Source: Manihot esculenta
Lineage: Eukaryota > Streptophyta > Magnoliopsida > Malpighiales > Euphorbiaceae
Assembly: GCF_001659605.2 (NCBI RefSeq)
Contig: NC_035170.2
Coordinates: 5,394,001 to 5,458,000 of the forward strand
Direction: 5' to 3'
DNA: 64,000 bases
The notes below the pieces were generated by a model. That model saw only the letters and a list, made by a program, of their open reading frames with translations, was not told the origin of the DNA and ran no database searches. Made by a program: the position numbers and the translations under genes. This document shows positions 53,101 to 64,000 of the stretch, one piece after another. Numbering within the stretch: position 1 is the stretch's first letter; every line of letters begins with the position of its first letter.

Positions 53101-53681
53101 AATCTTTCCTAGTTTTTGTTACTGCAGAAACATATAATCCATCCAGAACACTTTAATAGTCTCCCTAAATATTTTCTAGGAAAATACTCTTCAATAGGAC
53201 CATGTAATTAGATAATTCATGATGAATCAATTGACACTTAAATTAAGTAAAAGCCAATCCCAAGCCTCCAAAAGGGCAGAAAGAAAGAGAATTAACATTT
53301 CAGCACATATTCTTCCAAAGTTTCCCATAAACCACATAGAAATACTCATAAATAAAACGAAACATCATTATAATCAAATCTAAAATATGAATGCACGCAT
53401 TAGCTTACATTATTTAGGGATTCTTGATCTGAGGCATCATTCCCTTCAACGTCAGGGACATAAGAGTAAGGAACATGACCAGGGTCAGTGAGAACACAAG
53501 CAGAAAAAGAGAAAAGGCATAAAGAAGCTATCAAAGTGAAGATCAAAGCATTTAGAGTCCCAGCCGAGCTCTGCAAACCAACCCAATCCTCAATGAAAAT
53601 GAAGAGTGTAAAATAATAAATAAAACCCATTAACAGAAACACAGAACAGACTGGAATCGATAGAAATTTGAGGCATTTCAT
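49879..53681 (-). CDS. DHHC-type protein S-acyltransferase (PAT16-like), seven exons
   Basis: Membrane enzyme that attaches palmitate or similar acyl chains to cysteines of target proteins. Exons: 53681-53409, 52210-52118, 52019-51918, 51832-51761, 50663-50565, 50282-50187, 49971-49879; 828 nt, 275 residues. Two hydrophobic segments lie near residues 8-30 and 42-65. The cysteine-rich domain follows, with [18 protein letters not shown] and the catalytic DHHC at 123-126, then two more membrane segments. TTIE, the conserved TTxE motif, is at 210-213. The tail is short ([13 protein letters not shown]). All phases are 0 and all introns GT-AG. The length suits small plant PATs (groups 15/16, from memory). 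The donor after exon 6 (GTCTCT) runs straight into a CT microsatellite. A 58-bp duplication follows exon 5. The 3' LTR of a gypsy element lies about 950 bp upstream in the same orientation. Confidence 0.94.
50136..50185. repeat. CA/GA microsatellite adjoining a splice donor
   Basis: A short (CA)n, then (GA)n on the plus strand. On the minus strand the CT tract begins at the third intron base after exon 6 of the acyltransferase gene, so the donor reads ATG/GTCTCTCTC. Confidence 0.95.
50493..50608 (-). repeat. 58-bp tandem duplication of an exon end in the acyltransferase gene
   Basis: The end of exon 5 with its donor (GGTAGGTTTCC) is repeated once 58 bp further into the intron. The copy keeps an acceptor-like TTTGGCAG and a donor GAG/GTAGG around a 36-nt open segment, 50542-50507, coding [12 protein letters not shown]. 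The genuine exon has [12 protein letters not shown]. Confidence 0.8.
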
Positions 53682-54633
53682 AGTGGATTATCGGATTTCT
53701 ATGGTCGAGGGGTAGAACAGAGAACTCGAATTGATGTGTTCTACAACTATTCTGTTCGCGTGTTTGCTAGAAAAGTTCTCGCGACGGTAACGAGGAATCA
53801 ACTAGGCTGCTAAGATTGGAGTTGGATCAAAAAGACAATTACAGATTTATGGTGCAATCATCTTCAAGCTTTAACCCAAAATATAGAGTATGTACTGAGC
53901 TTTGGGCCTCCAAGATGGAGGAATTGGGCATCGACATTCTTCCCGTTCTATTAACCCGAAATCAAAATAATTTATATTTTGATTATTATTATTATTATTT
54001 TATTTAAATTTTTTTCATTTGGATGGTTATTTATGTTGGTTTTTCGTTTAAATTTAAATTATTTGAAGATCAAATTTTATTTAATTAAATTTTAAAAACA
54101 AATTATGTGTGCTACATTTTTCCTGTTCTATGTTTGTGTAATTTGATAATTTTTAAAATTAAAATAATAATAATAATTATTTTATAACATATTTATTATT
54201 TAATTTAAAATAGCAACATATATAAATAATTAATAATAATATATTTATTATAAAATTTTATAACTATTATAGTAAATCAAAATTTCTATTAATTGTGATT
54301 AGATTAAATTAAATATATAAATTAAGTAAAGTTAATATTTTTTATATTGAATTAATTTATATTTAAAAAATAATAAAATATTATATTTTAGCAAGCCATT
54401 TGAATTATTTTTAAAAAATAACTAAAATTATATGTAAAAGTAAATATTGGCCTACTTCATTAAATTTTTTTTTCAATGCAAAATGGTATAAATATTGAGA
54501 TTTTTTCAATTGGTTGCTCTAAATTTTATTATAATTTAACATAAATTTTTAAAAAATAATTAACTAAAATTTAAAAATTCATTTACAATATAAAAATACG
54601 TGATTAATATCTTTTAGCAACAAAGATGAATTT
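53682..54633. other. Promoter side of the acyltransferase gene, AT-rich
   Basis: Spacer between the acyltransferase start codon and the gypsy LTR. A plus-strand frame at 53816-54007 has no recognisable content. No promoter element was assigned. The DNA from 54000 on is strongly AT-rich. Confidence 0.4.
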
Positions 54634-55249
54634 TGTAACGACCCGAAAATCGGACCGCTACCGGCGCTAGAATCCGGGTCGACTTAAGGCCGCCGGGACC
54701 CGTAGCAAGCCTAACATGCATCCTGTGAACCTGCTTAATCCCATACATGATCAACAATATACATAAAAATTAAAACTTTTCTTTCCATTTAACATCAACC
54801 AAACTCAACCTGTGCATAACATTAACATAACTTTGATCCCTCTGTGGGACCTCATCTATGCCCTCAATGGGTAACATACATCTGTTGAGTTGGTTTACAT
54901 AAACATCATAAAAATCTCTAAGATCATGTAATAAAAAGGGATACAACATTCTATGGTCAAGCACACACTGATCATCAATAAATCTCATTACATAACTATA
55001 CTGTACTTTCACATTACAAATTTGATCATGTCCATTTCTATCTATTACATAAGCATGACTTCTTCACTCTATCCGAACTCCCGCACTATATCCTGTACCT
55101 GTAAGCCTGGGGGAAAAGGGAGAGGGGTGAGCTAAAAGCCCAGTGAGTAGAGCTAGTAAAAACACATTAACACTATGCTCAAATGGAATGCATCATAACA
55201 CAGACAATTCACATAAGGGTTGGGTGAACTTGTCACCAAATAGTCCAAG

Positions 55250-55445
55250 TTAACTCTGTGCCAGGCCGTAGCATGGGGTCCTGGTCTTCCTGTCATACAT
55301 ACATTACTTACCATTTTCCAGGGCCTCCTCTGGGCTCCTGGTCTTCGAGTCCCATAACTGTGTTTTACTCTGTGCCAGGCCTGTAGACTGGGGCCTGGTC
55401 TTTCGTACTCTGTGCCAGGCCGTAGCATGGGGTCCTGGTCTTCTT
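55250..55445. repeat. Imperfect tandem repeats inside the LTR
   Basis: Three full copies of a unit with CTCTGTGCCAGGCC, then GGGxCCTGGTCTT, start at about 55253, 55370 and 55408, with a related partial copy at about 55320-55345. The same array is present in the other LTR at 62850-63042. Confidence 0.75.
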
Positions 55446-55801
55446 GTCTTGGACTAATTGGGTCATCCAACATTCACCCTCAACAACAACAATTTATGCA
55501 ATGCGGCATATTCGTGAAAACTAATGCAATCATCCTATTGCATAATCATGATGCATGAAACATGATAAAACATTTAATTTAAAAGATTGAGTTTAGTTCC
55601 ACTCACCTCTGGCTGACTCTGACAACACCGAAGCAGCTGAATTCACTGCTGGGGTCCTCGGTTCCTCGGGTCCGAACCTACACAGGTGGACTCAAATGAG
55701 GGACCAAACATACCTGAACATAACTCTAAAATATCCCCCAAAAACCCCCTAAAACATCCTGAAAATATCACAGAAAACATGCATGAAATGGCTGAACAGG
55801 G

Positions 55802-56700
55802 CACTTTCGGCGGCACCTTCGGCGGCCGAAAGTCCTGGACAGAGACGAAACTCAGCTAGGTTCGGCGGCACCTTCGGCGGCCGAAAGTGCCAGACAGAGA
55901 CGAAAGTCTCTTTTCGGGGGCAACTTCGGCAGCCGAAAGGCCTGCCTCCCCAGCCATGTTCGGCGGCCGAAAGTACCTTCGGCTGCCGAACCTGGTTTCT
56001 GCAAAAGGGCAGAAACTTGGCTCCCTTTGCCCATTTCGCCTCCAAACCTACCCATCATGCATATTTTTCAACCAAAGCATGCATACAAGTTCCTAGGGGC
56101 CTCAAACATGCATATACCCCATCTACAACACTTCAAACATACTCAAACAACACACATTGTTCAAAACATCAATATATACCCATAACTCAACATATACCCT
56201 AGCATGCATTTCTACCCTTAGATCTTGCATAAAACTTATTTAGAACACATAAGGAGCTTAAGATCGGCTCTTACCTCTTGAAGATCGAGAGGGAGACGAC
56301 CTAAACTTGGAGATCCACGAAAATGAGCTCCTGAGTTCCCAAAGCTCCAAAACTTGTTTTAAAAGCTTAAATCTTCCAAACCAAGTGAAAACAAGTGAAA
56401 ATCTCGAAAGATTTAGAGGAAGAACATCAGAAATGGGTGAGAGACGGCGGAAAGCTCACCTTGGCCGAAATGGGGAGAAAAAGCTCGCCCATTTTCGGCT
56501 AAGGGACCCTTTTATAGTGGCTGGCCAGACCACGTTCGGGGGCCGAATGTGCCTCCGCATCCATGCAAATGTTCGGCGGCCGAACTTGACCTTCGGCGGC
56601 CGAACCTGAACTTCCCCAACTCATGCTTTCGGGGGCCTAACGTGCCTCCAAAACGCATGCATGTTCGGCGGCCGAACCTGACTTTCGGCGGCCGAACCTG
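55802..56700. repeat. Clusters of TTCGGCGGCCGAA interrupted palindromes in the 3' LTR
   Basis: The 13-mer has 6-bp perfect inverted arms around one base. Seven perfect copies were counted (near 55823, 55873, 55960, 56571, 56592, 56668 and 56688), together with four variants with one or two changes (TTCGGCAGCCGAA, TTCGGCTGCCGAA, TTCGGGGGCCGAA, TTCGGGGGCCTAA) and two half-sites. Copies often come in pairs 15-25 bp apart. The first cluster also exists in the truncated LTR at 63399-63590. Confidence 0.85.
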
Positions 56701-56874
56701 GGTTTTCCTCCAAAGCTATTTTCATGCAAAAACTCATTTAATTTCATACTTAAAATCATAAAACACCTTAAAACATTTTTATAAAACATAATTCTACCCT
56801 TCTAGAGGTCTCCGACATCCGAGATTCCACCGGACGGTAGGAATTCCGATACCGGAGTCTAGCCGGGTATTACA

Positions 56875-56887
56875 TTCTCCCCCCCTT
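56875..56887 (-). other. Polypurine tract of the gypsy element
   Basis: On the minus strand AAGGGGGGGAGAA lies directly before the 3' LTR start TGTAATACC. This is the usual primer site for plus-strand DNA synthesis. Confidence 0.9.
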
Positions 56888-56974
56888 AAGAACATTCGTC
56901 CCCGAATGTTCCTCAACTAGTACATGCATAGCAATCAACATAACATACATACATAAACACATAAAGATCTAACC

Positions 56975-59900
56975 TTAAAAGAGATGGGGATACTGTTGGA
57001 GCATGGACTCCCGTGTCTCCCAGGTACACTCCTCAATATTGTGGTGGTTCCAAAGGACTTTCACCATCGGGATTTCCTTGTTCCTTAGCTTTCTGATCTG
57101 GGTGTCTAGGATCCGTACTGGCTGCTCAACATAGGTGAGATCCTCTTGGATCTCCACATCAGGCTCACTAAGAACCTTGCCCGGATCTGACACGAACTTT
57201 CTTAACATAGAAACATGGAAAACCGGATGGATTCTCTCCATTGAAGCAGGTAAATCCAGCTTGTACGATACATTCCCAATCTTTTGCAAGACTTCGAAGG
57301 GTCCGATGTACCGCGGAGCCAGCTTACCCTTTTTCCCGAACCGAACCACTCCTTTCATTGGAGACACCCTGAGCAAAACCAGATCCCCCTCCTGAAACTC
57401 TACTAGTCTTCTGCGGATGTCTGCATAACTCTTCTGTCTGCTTGCAGCTGTCTTGATTCTTTCTCTGATCATGGGCACCACCCTGCTGGTGATCTCTACT
57501 AGCTCGGGTCCTGCTAAGGACCTCTCTCCTACCTCTTCCCAGCAAACAGGTGATCTGCACTTCCTTCCATATAAAGCTTCATATGGAGCCATCCCGATGC
57601 TAGCATGATGGCTGTTATTGTAGGCAAACTCCACCAAAGGTAGATGCTGCCTCCAAGAACCGCCAAAGTCCAGCACACACATTCTGAGCATATCTTCGAT
57701 GGTCTGGATGGTCCTCTCTGACTGTCCATCAGTCTGGGGGTGGAAGGCAGTACTGAAGTCCAACCTATTACCCATGGCGTTCTGCAGACTCCGCCAAAAC
57801 CTGGAGGTGAACTGGGGCCCTCTATCTGACACGATGGAAATAGGAACCCCATGCAGTCTGACTATCTCATCAACGTATACCTGCGCCAACTTATCCACAG
57901 AATAGCCACTCCTGACAGGGATAAAGTGAGCAGATTTGGTGAGTCTGTCCACAATCACCCATATGGAGTCCAATCTGTTGGACGTCGCCGGTAACCCCAC
58001 TACGAAGTCCATAGCTATATTTTCCCATTTCCACTCTGGAATAGGTAGCGGGTTAAGCATTCCAGCCGGCTTCTGATGTTCCAGCTTCACCCTCTGACAT
58101 ACTTCGCAGGCTGACACAAACTGTGCCACTTCCCTCTTCATCGCTGGCCACCAATAAACCTTTTTCAGATCTTGATACATCTTGGTGGCTCCGGGGTGAA
58201 TGCTGTATCTTGCATTATGAGCCTCTCTCATAATGTCTCCTTTTAGCCCAATGTCATCTGGTACACAAAGTCGACTCCCATAGCGGAGGATCCCCTTATT
58301 GTCGAATCTGAACTCACTGTCCTTGCCTGACTGAACAGTCCTGGCAATCTTCACTAACTCTGGGTCCTCATGCTGTTTCTGAGCCACCTGCTCCAGAAAC
58401 ACGGGTGTCACTTTCATCTGAGCGACCAAGGCACCTGTACCAGACAACTCCAACTGTAGACCTTCCTCAATGAGCTTGAAAAACTCCTTCACTACTGGTC
58501 TTCTTTCTGCCGTGATGTGGGATAGACTGCCTAGTGACTTCCGGCTTAGGGCGTCTGCCACGACATTCGCCTTACCCGGATGATACTGAATCTTGCAATC
58601 ATAGTCACTCAGCAACTCTACCCATCTCCTCTGTCTCAAATTTAAATCTCTTTGACTCAGGATGTACTGCAGGCTTTTATGATCTGTGAAGATCTCACAT
58701 TTTACCCCATAGAGGTAGTGCCTCCACATCTTGAGTGCAAAGATTACTGCTGCCATCTCGAGGTCATGTGTGGGGTAATTCAACTCATGCTTCTTTAGCT
58801 GCCTAGAAGCATAAGCAATCACCCTCTCATTCTGCATAAGCACACAATCCAGTCCCACACGGGACGCATCACAAAAGACTGTAAAGTCCTCACCACTAGA
58901 TGGCAGAGCTAAAACTGGTGCTGAAGTCAACCTTTTCTTGAGCTCTTCAAAACTCTCCTCGCACTGGTCGGTCCACAGAAACTTCTGATTCTTCCTGGTC
59001 AGTCTGGTCAGAGGAGCTGCAATTTTTGAGAAGTCCTGAACGAACCTCCTGTAGTAACCTGCCAAACCCAAGAAACTCCTGATCTCTGTTACTGAAGTGG
59101 GTCTAGGCCAGTTAGCCACAGTTTCTGTCTTCTTGGGGTCTACCTCTATACCATTCTCTGACACTACATGCCCCAAGAACGAAATGCTCCTTAGCCAGAA
59201 CTCACACTTGGAGAACTTGGCATACAAGCCATGTTCCCTCAAGGTCTGTAGAACCAACCTCAGATGATGGGCATGCTCCTCTGCATTCCTGGAATACACT
59301 AAGATATCATCTATGAAGACAATAACAAAGTGGTCCAAGTACTGACTAAACACTCTATTCATGAGATCCATGAATGCTGCAGGGGCGTTAGTCAACCCGA
59401 ACGGCATCACAAGGAACTCAAAATGCCCATATCTGGTCCTGAAAGCTGTCTTTGGTACGTCCTCTTCCCTGATCCTCAACTGATGGTACCCCGATCTCAG
59501 ATCTATTTTGGAGAAACAACCCGCTCCTGCTAGCTGGTCAAATAGATCGTCGATCCTTGGCAATGGGTACTTGTTCTTGGTAGTGACTTTGTTCAACTGC
59601 CTGTAGTCGATACAAAGTCTAAGGGATCCATCCTTCTTTCTCACAAACAAAACTGGAGCGCCCCAAGGTGAGGTACTCGGTCGGATGAAGCCCTTGTCTA
59701 CCAGCTCCTGTAACTGCTCCTTCAACTCTTTCAATTCTGCTGGCGCCATCCTGTAGGGAGGGATAGAGATCGGTCGGGTTCCAGGCATCAGTTCTATCTC
59801 GAACTCTATCTCCCTAGCAGGTGGTAAACCTGGCAGTTCATCTGGGAACACATCTAAGAACTCTCTAACCACTGGCACCGAGGCGGGCTCTCTAACCTGA

Positions 59901-61957
59901 CTATTTAGCTCTCTCACATGAGCCAAATACCCCTGACATCCTTTCCTAAGCAACCTACGAGCCTGAAGAGCTGAGATCATACCTCTAGGTGTACCCCTCC
60001 TGTCTCCTCTGAAGACAACCTCTGATCCATCCTGACCTCTGAACCTGACTACCTTGTCCCTGCAGTCCAAGGTAGCACCATGGGTAGATAACCAGTCCAT
60101 CCCTAGAATGACGTCAAAGTCTGTCAAATCTAGAACCACAAGGTCGGCGGACATGCATCTCCCCTCAACAAAAACTGGACTACACTGACAGACTGACTCT
60201 GCCACTGATGGATCACACTTGGGTCCACTGACCCAGAGAGGACACTCTAACTCAGAGATCATCAACCCCAACCTCTGGACGGCTCTCGGAGCAATAAATG
60301 AATGAGATGCACCAGGGTCCATCAAGGCATATACATCTGAACAACCAATAATTAAGTTACCTGCCACCACGGTGTTAGATGCATCTGCCTCTTGCTGTGT
60401 CATTGTGAAGATCCGTGCCGGAGCTGATGGACCTTCACCTCTGAAACCCGCTGAAGAAGAGGCTGCCCCTCTCCCTCTGCCTCTGCCACTGGCCTGAGTC
60501 ATGGCTGGAGCTGCTGGCTGCGCTACACTGCCTGAAGCTGTCTGCTGGGACTGAGCCATTGGGGCCACTCTTGGACAATCTCGAGCTATATGCCCCTCCT
60601 GACCACATCTGAAGCAGGTGTTCGTCCCAAACCGACATACTCCCTTGTGTGGCCTACCACACCTTGCACAAATTGCATTATCCGCACCAGAGCTTGAGCC
60701 ACTCCCAAATCCCAGACTGGACTTGACTTTACTCCAGAACTTGTTCTTCTTACCCTTGGGTTTACTCCATCTTTTACTGCCTGAAGCTGCTGCACTCAGG
60801 GTAGAGGGATCTAACCTTCCCCCACCCGGAGTTTTAGAACCAGAAGCTTGTGCCACTGTCTGCTTAACTGTCCCCTGAATGATGGCACTAGCCTCCATTC
60901 TCCTAGCCATGTCTACTATGGCGTGAAAACTCTCTCTATCTGCTGACTGTACCAAGGAGGAATACCTGGGATGGAGTTTCATGATATACCTCCTCGACTT
61001 CTTCTGGTTTGTGCTAAGGTCTTGCCCTGCAAATGGCAGCAACTCCATAAACCTGTCAGTATATTCGTCTACACTCATGTCATCAGTCTGCCTCAACTGC
61101 TCGAATTCTATCATCTTCAATTCCCTTGAACTATCAGGGAATGCCCATCCTGCAAACTCATTTGCAAACTCTTCCCAAGTCATGCTGTCCACTCTCGGGT
61201 TCACATAATTCTTGAACCACTCTCGTGCCTTCTTGCACTTTAGTGTGAACCCAGCCATTTGAATGGCTCTACTGTCATCAGCCCCTATCTCGTCTGTAAT
61301 TGCCTTGACCCGCTCCAAGTACACGAACGGATCATTACCGGTTTCAAACTGGGGAGCACCCAGCTTCATATAGTCTGTCATCTTAACCTTGCTCCCACTG
61401 ACTGAGCTAGGTCTAGGTGGTTGAGCAACTGGGGCTGCTGGTTCTGCAGGTGGTGGAGATGGTGCAACATTTTCTGAGGTAGGGTTTGCTGGATTTGGAT
61501 AGTAGGGTGGAGGTGGATACATGGGGTACTGAGAGTATGGTGGGTAGTAAGGTGGGTATGGCATATGTGAAGGATAAGGGCTAAAACTAGGGTTATCCGA
61601 TGTACCTCCCATCGAATACCCTGGATGGTGTGAATAGGGTGGGTAATGATGTGGCTGGACATAACTCGAGGCCTGAATGCCTCCTTCTGATTCTCCCATG
61701 CCCTCTTCCGGCATGCTCACACCGAGACTGCCATCCCTCCTCTGATCTACTTCCATATCCTCAGACACTCCTCCCTGCACTGTTCCTCTGACTGATCTGC
61801 TTCTACCCAGATCCAGAGACCTTCTAGGGTCTCTTGTTACTCTGTCCCTGTTGGACCTGCTAGACATTGCCCTAGGCAATGCTGGAGGACGGGCGCTCAT
61901 GCCCTCATCCTCAGGTGGTACTCCAGTCAATCTTGCTGATCGACGAGTTCCTCTCAT
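56975..61957 (-). CDS. Gag-pol polyprotein of the gypsy chromovirus
   Basis: One uninterrupted frame of 1660 residues from the ATG at 61957 ([12 protein letters not shown]); an upstream in-frame ATG-like codon would add 11. Order with approximate residues: Pro/Tyr-rich leader (1-190), gag domain (205-315), a cysteine pair region and a CCHC knuckle [14 protein letters not shown] (about 430-460), aspartic protease with [10 protein letters not shown] (545), reverse transcriptase with FIDDILVYS (882), RNase H with FCDAS and ADALSRK (1027-1140), and integrase. The integrase has an HHCC zinc finger (about 1254), MDFVVGL, SDRGPQF and the [14 protein letters not shown] block (1316-1412), and the C-terminal chromodomain-like tail (LVKVLW-type, here [17 protein letters not shown]) closes the protein. 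This order and tail place it with Tekay/Del chromoviruses. Protease DPG instead of DSG, and LDCVLMQ where LGCVLMQ is usual in RNase H, are deviations that may affect activity. Confidence 0.96.
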   Translation of the reverse strand: MRGTRRSARLTGVPPEDEGMSARPPALPRAMSSRSNRDRVTRDPRRSLDLGRSRSVRGTVQGGVSEDMEVDQRRDGSLGVSMPEEGMGESEGGIQASSYVQPHHYPPYSHHPGYSMGGTSDNPSFSPYPSHMPYPPYYPPYSQYPMYPPPPYYPNPANPTSENVAPSPPPAEPAAPVAQPPRPSSVSGSKVKMTDYMKLGAPQFETGNDPFVYLERVKAITDEIGADDSRAIQMAGFTLKCKKAREWFKNYVNPRVDSMTWEEFANEFAGWAFPDSSRELKMIEFEQLRQTDDMSVDEYTDRFMELLPFAGQDLSTNQKKSRRYIMKLHPRYSSLVQSADRESFHAIVDMARRMEASAIIQGTVKQTVAQASGSKTPGGGRLDPSTLSAAASGSKRWSKPKGKKNKFWSKVKSSLGFGSGSSSGADNAICARCGRPHKGVCRFGTNTCFRCGQEGHIARDCPRVAPMAQSQQTASGSVAQPAAPAMTQASGRGRGRGAASSSAGFRGEGPSAPARIFTMTQQEADASNTVVAGNLIIGCSDVYALMDPGASHSFIAPRAVQRLGLMISELECPLWVSGPKCDPSVAESVCQCSPVFVEGRCMSADLVVLDLTDFDVILGMDWLSTHGATLDCRDKVVRFRGQDGSEVVFRGDRRGTPRGMISALQARRLLRKGCQGYLAHVRELNSQVREPASVPVVREFLDVFPDELPGLPPAREIEFEIELMPGTRPISIPPYRMAPAELKELKEQLQELVDKGFIRPSTSPWGAPVLFVRKKDGSLRLCIDYRQLNKVTTKNKYPLPRIDDLFDQLAGAGCFSKIDLRSGYHQLRIREEDVPKTAFRTRYGHFEFLVMPFGLTNAPAAFMDLMNRVFSQYLDHFVIVFIDDILVYSRNAEEHAHHLRLVLQTLREHGLYAKFSKCEFWLRSISFLGHVVSENGIEVDPKKTETVANWPRPTSVTEIRSFLGLAGYYRRFVQDFSKIAAPLTRLTRKNQKFLWTDQCEESFEELKKRLTSAPVLALPSSGEDFTVFCDASRVGLDCVLMQNERVIAYASRQLKKHELNYPTHDLEMAAVIFALKMWRHYLYGVKCEIFTDHKSLQYILSQRDLNLRQRRWVELLSDYDCKIQYHPGKANVVADALSRKSLGSLSHITAERRPVVKEFFKLIEEGLQLELSGTGALVAQMKVTPVFLEQVAQKQHEDPELVKIARTVQSGKDSEFRFDNKGILRYGSRLCVPDDIGLKGDIMREAHNARYSIHPGATKMYQDLKKVYWWPAMKREVAQFVSACEVCQRVKLEHQKPAGMLNPLPIPEWKWENIAMDFVVGLPATSNRLDSIWVIVDRLTKSAHFIPVRSGYSVDKLAQVYVDEIVRLHGVPISIVSDRGPQFTSRFWRSLQNAMGNRLDFSTAFHPQTDGQSERTIQTIEDMLRMCVLDFGGSWRQHLPLVEFAYNNSHHASIGMAPYEALYGRKCRSPVCWEEVGERSLAGPELVEITSRVVPMIRERIKTAASRQKSYADIRRRLVEFQEGDLVLLRVSPMKGVVRFGKKGKLAPRYIGPFEVLQKIGNVSYKLDLPASMERIHPVFHVSMLRKFVSDPGKVLSEPDVEIQEDLTYVEQPVRILDTQIRKLRNKEIPMVKVLWNHHNIEECTWETRESMLQQYPHLF

Positions 61958-62215
61958 CCTGTTTTCTGAAAAACAGTACACATCAAGCAAGCATTAGCAT
62001 CATATGGTTCATGTGGGCACACATGAACCCTCATCACATACATCACATATCATAGCATATCATTAATGCACATGCATAAAGTCATGGCATTTCACATCAT
62101 CATGCAAGACAGGACTCCACATCCTATCCTAGTGGACATGATCTTTTCCTATTGTGCTTGACCTTCTATAACACCTATGAGCCCGACACTCTAGGTCCGA
62201 CCATATGAACCTAGG
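61958..62215 (-). other. Untranslated leader of the gypsy element
   Basis: About 260 nt between the primer-binding site and the gag-pol ATG. It contains an acceptor-like TTTTTCAG ending near 61970, directly before the start codon. I see no other frame. Confidence 0.5.
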
Positions 62216-62227
62216 GCTCTGATACCA
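62216..62227 (-). other. Primer-binding site (initiator tRNA-Met type)
   Basis: On the minus strand TGGTATCAGAGC lies three bases after the end of the 5' LTR (CGTTACA/GAA). It is the standard complement of the 3' end of plant initiator methionine tRNA. Confidence 0.95.
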
Positions 62228-62230
62228 TTC

Positions 62231-63879
62231 TGTAACGACCCGAAAATCGGACCGCTACCGGCGCTAGGATCCGGGTCGACTTAAGGCCGCCGGGACCCGT
62301 AGCAAGCCTAACATGCATCCTGTGAACCTGCTTAATCCCATACATGATCAACAATATACATAAAAATTAAAACTTTTCTTTCCATTTAACATCAACCAAA
62401 CTCAACCTGTGCATAACATTAACATAACTTTGATCCCTCTGTGGGACCTCATCTATGCCCTCAATGGGTAACATACATCTGTTGAGTTGGTTTACATAAA
62501 CATCATAAAAATCTCTAAGATCATGTAATAAAAAGGGATACAACATTCTATGGTCAAGCACACACTGATCATCAATAAACCTCATTACATAACTATACTG
62601 TACTTTCACATTACAAATTTGATCATGTCCATTTCTATCTATTACATAAGCATGACTTCTTCACTCTATCCGAACTCCCGCACTATATCCTGTACCTGTA
62701 AGCCTGGGGGAAAAGGGAGAGGGGTGAGCTAAAAGCCCAGTGAGTAGAGCTAGTAAAAACACATTAACACTATGCTCAAATGGAATGCATCATAACACAG
62801 ACAATTCACATAAGGGTTGGGTGAACTTGTCACCAAATAGTCCAAGTTAACTCTGTGCCAGGCCGTAGCATGGGGTCCTGGTCTTCCTGTCATACATACA
62901 TTACTTACCATTTTCCAGGGCCTCCTCTGGGCTCCTGGTCTTCGAGTCCCATAACTGTGTTTTACTCTGTGCCAGGCCTGTAGACTGGGGCCTGGTCTTT
63001 CTTACTCTGTGCCAGGCCGTAGCATGGGGTCCTGGTCTTCCTGTCTTGGACTAATTGGGTCATCCAACATTCACCCTCAACAACAACAATTTATGCAATG
63101 CGGCATATTCGTGAAAACTAATGCAATCATCCTATTGCATAATCATGATGCATGAAACATGATAAAACATTTAATTTAAAAGATTGAGTTTAGTTCCACT
63201 CACCTCTGGCTGACTCTGACAACACCGAAGCAGCTGAATTCACTGCTGGGGTCCTCGGTTCCTCGGGTCCGAACCTACACAGGTGGACTCAAATGAGGGA
63301 CCAAACATACCTGAACATAACTCTAAAATATCCCCCAAAAACCCCCTAAAACATCCTGAAAATATCACAGAAAACATGCATGAAATGGCTGAACAGGGCA
63401 CTTTCGGCGGCACCTTCGGCGGCCGAAAGTCCTGGACAGAGACGAAACTCAGCTAGGTTCGGCGGCACCTTCGGCGGCCGAAAGTCCCAGACAGAGACGA
63501 AAGTCTCTTTTCGGGGGCAACTTCGGCAGCCGAAAGGCCTGCCTCCCCAGCCATGTTCGGCGGCCGAAAGTACCTTCGGCTGCCGAACCTGGTTTCTGCA
63601 AAAGGGCAGAAACTTGGCTCCCTTTGCCCATTTCGCCTCCAAACCTACCCATCATGCATATTTTTCAACCAAAGCATGCATACAAGTTCCTAGGGGCCTC
63701 AAACATGCATATACCCCATCTACAACACTTCAAACATACTCAAACAACACACATTGTTCAAAACATCAATATATACCCATAACTCAACATATACCCTAGC
63801 ATGCATTTCTACCCTTAGATCTTGCATAAAACTTATTTAGAACACATAAGGAGCTTAAGATCGGATCTTACCTCTTGAA
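62231..63879 (-). repeat. Truncated 5' LTR of the gypsy element
   Basis: 1649 bp matching 54634-56282 of the other LTR almost base for base; differences noticed are near 54672, 54980, 55405, 55444, 55889 and 56273 of that copy. After CCTCTTGAA the match ends. The promoter-proximal end of the LTR, including the second palindrome cluster, is missing, so this copy may lack its own promoter. Confidence 0.93.
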
Positions 63880-64000
63880 TTGAAGAAGAATCCAAAACAG
63901 AATTACTACAGCCTCATGATACCCACCTTATATCCCATTCAATCTCAGCTTCAGACCTACAACACCATACGACCTCACCTTCAGACCTACAACAGAATAT
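63880..64000. other. Unidentified sequence that interrupts the 5' LTR
   Basis: 121 bp unrelated to the other LTR, with CTTCAGACCTACAAC present twice (about 63951 and 63981). It could be the edge of another insertion, a deletion junction or an assembly join; the window ends before this can be told. Confidence 0.4.

Larger units (their letters stand above)
54634..56874 (-). repeat. Complete 3' LTR of the gypsy element
   Basis: 2241 bp, starting TGTAATACCC and ending CGTTACA on the minus strand. It contains a set of 13-bp interrupted palindromes (TTCGGCGGCCGAA and variants) in two clusters, 55802-55992 and 56531-56700. A run of imperfect direct repeats with CTCTGTGCCAGGCC and GGGxCCTGGTCTT lies at about 55250-55445. 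Short open frames inside it have no known content. Confidence 0.93.
54634..63879 (-). mobile_element. Ty3-gypsy chromovirus (Tekay/Del-like) LTR retrotransposon, 5' LTR truncated
   Basis: In transcription order on the minus strand: 5' LTR (63879-62231, incomplete), primer-binding site, one gag-pol frame, polypurine tract, 3' LTR (56874-54634, complete). LTR ends are TGTAATACCC and GTCGTTACA. The two LTRs align over about 1650 bp with only about six substitutions that I noticed and no indel, so the copy is young. The 5' LTR match stops abruptly at 63879 and the missing 0.6 kb is its upstream (U3) end. No target duplication can be tested, because that end is lost or split by something at the window edge. 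The bases left of the 3' LTR are AATTT. Confidence 0.95.

Noticed and set aside
54770..55012. 80-codon open frame present identically in both LTRs (also 62367-62609)
   Set aside because: Lies in LTR sequence, no recognisable content, and identity is due to the LTRs being recent duplicates.
55783..56202. 139-codon open frame, repeated at 63380-63799
   Set aside because: Runs through the palindrome cluster of the LTR; low-complexity translation, no family resemblance.
60290..60330. Protease DPGAS instead of DSGAS as proof that the gypsy element is dead
   Set aside because: From memory DPG variants occur in other plant gypsy proteases, so this alone does not show loss of function.

Overview
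The window is nuclear DNA of a flowering plant. Genes are split by short AT-rich GT-AG introns, intergenic DNA is very AT-rich, and there are hAT, Mutator-like, Ty1-copia and Ty3-gypsy elements. Protein wording (plant Pumilio, WCRKC thioredoxin, AVT1 carrier, DHHC transferase) fits a eudicot. A woody rosid of the Euphorbiaceae is a guess from general resemblance, not shown by the sequence.

Four host genes can be rebuilt exon by exon, all on the minus strand, with phases that add up to full reading frames. (1) A Pumilio/PUF RNA-binding protein, 4205-20346, ten coding exons, 1019 residues. (2) A chloroplast thioredoxin-like WCRKC protein, 25017-28546, five exons, 206 residues. (3) An AVT1-type amino acid transporter, 34639-38888, eleven exons, 552 residues. 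(4) A DHHC protein S-acyltransferase, 49879-53681, seven exons, 275 residues. They act in unrelated processes and I see no functional cluster.

Mobile DNA fills much of the rest. At 809-2108 lies a hAT element with an 8-bp target duplication that carries a piece of a host gene. Inside a Pumilio intron, 6208-7813 is a Pack-MULE with a perfect 9-bp duplication carrying a broken four-unit polyubiquitin gene. Two more non-autonomous Mutator-like elements lie at 13021-13349 and 42715-43796. A hAT-like MITE lies at 45846-46304, and a decayed Ty1-copia element at about 30978-34119. The right end (54634-63879) is a young Ty3-gypsy chromovirus with an uninterrupted gag-pol frame, two nearly identical LTRs (one truncated), and its 3' LTR about 950 bp upstream of the acyltransferase start codon. 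Pseudogene fragments of a ClpB/Hsp101 chaperone and of a GRF zinc-finger protein lie at 22.4-22.7 and 24.0-24.6 kb.

Points most worth a second look: the second coding intron of the Pumilio gene starts with AT instead of GT, and every other phase in the gene is consistent. The acyltransferase has a 58-bp tandem duplication that makes a possible in-frame 36-nt extra exon. The Pack-MULE and the hAT both carry captured host sequence. The gypsy LTR holds an unusual set of 13-bp interrupted palindromes. No prokaryotic features, CRISPR arrays, rRNA or tRNA genes were seen.
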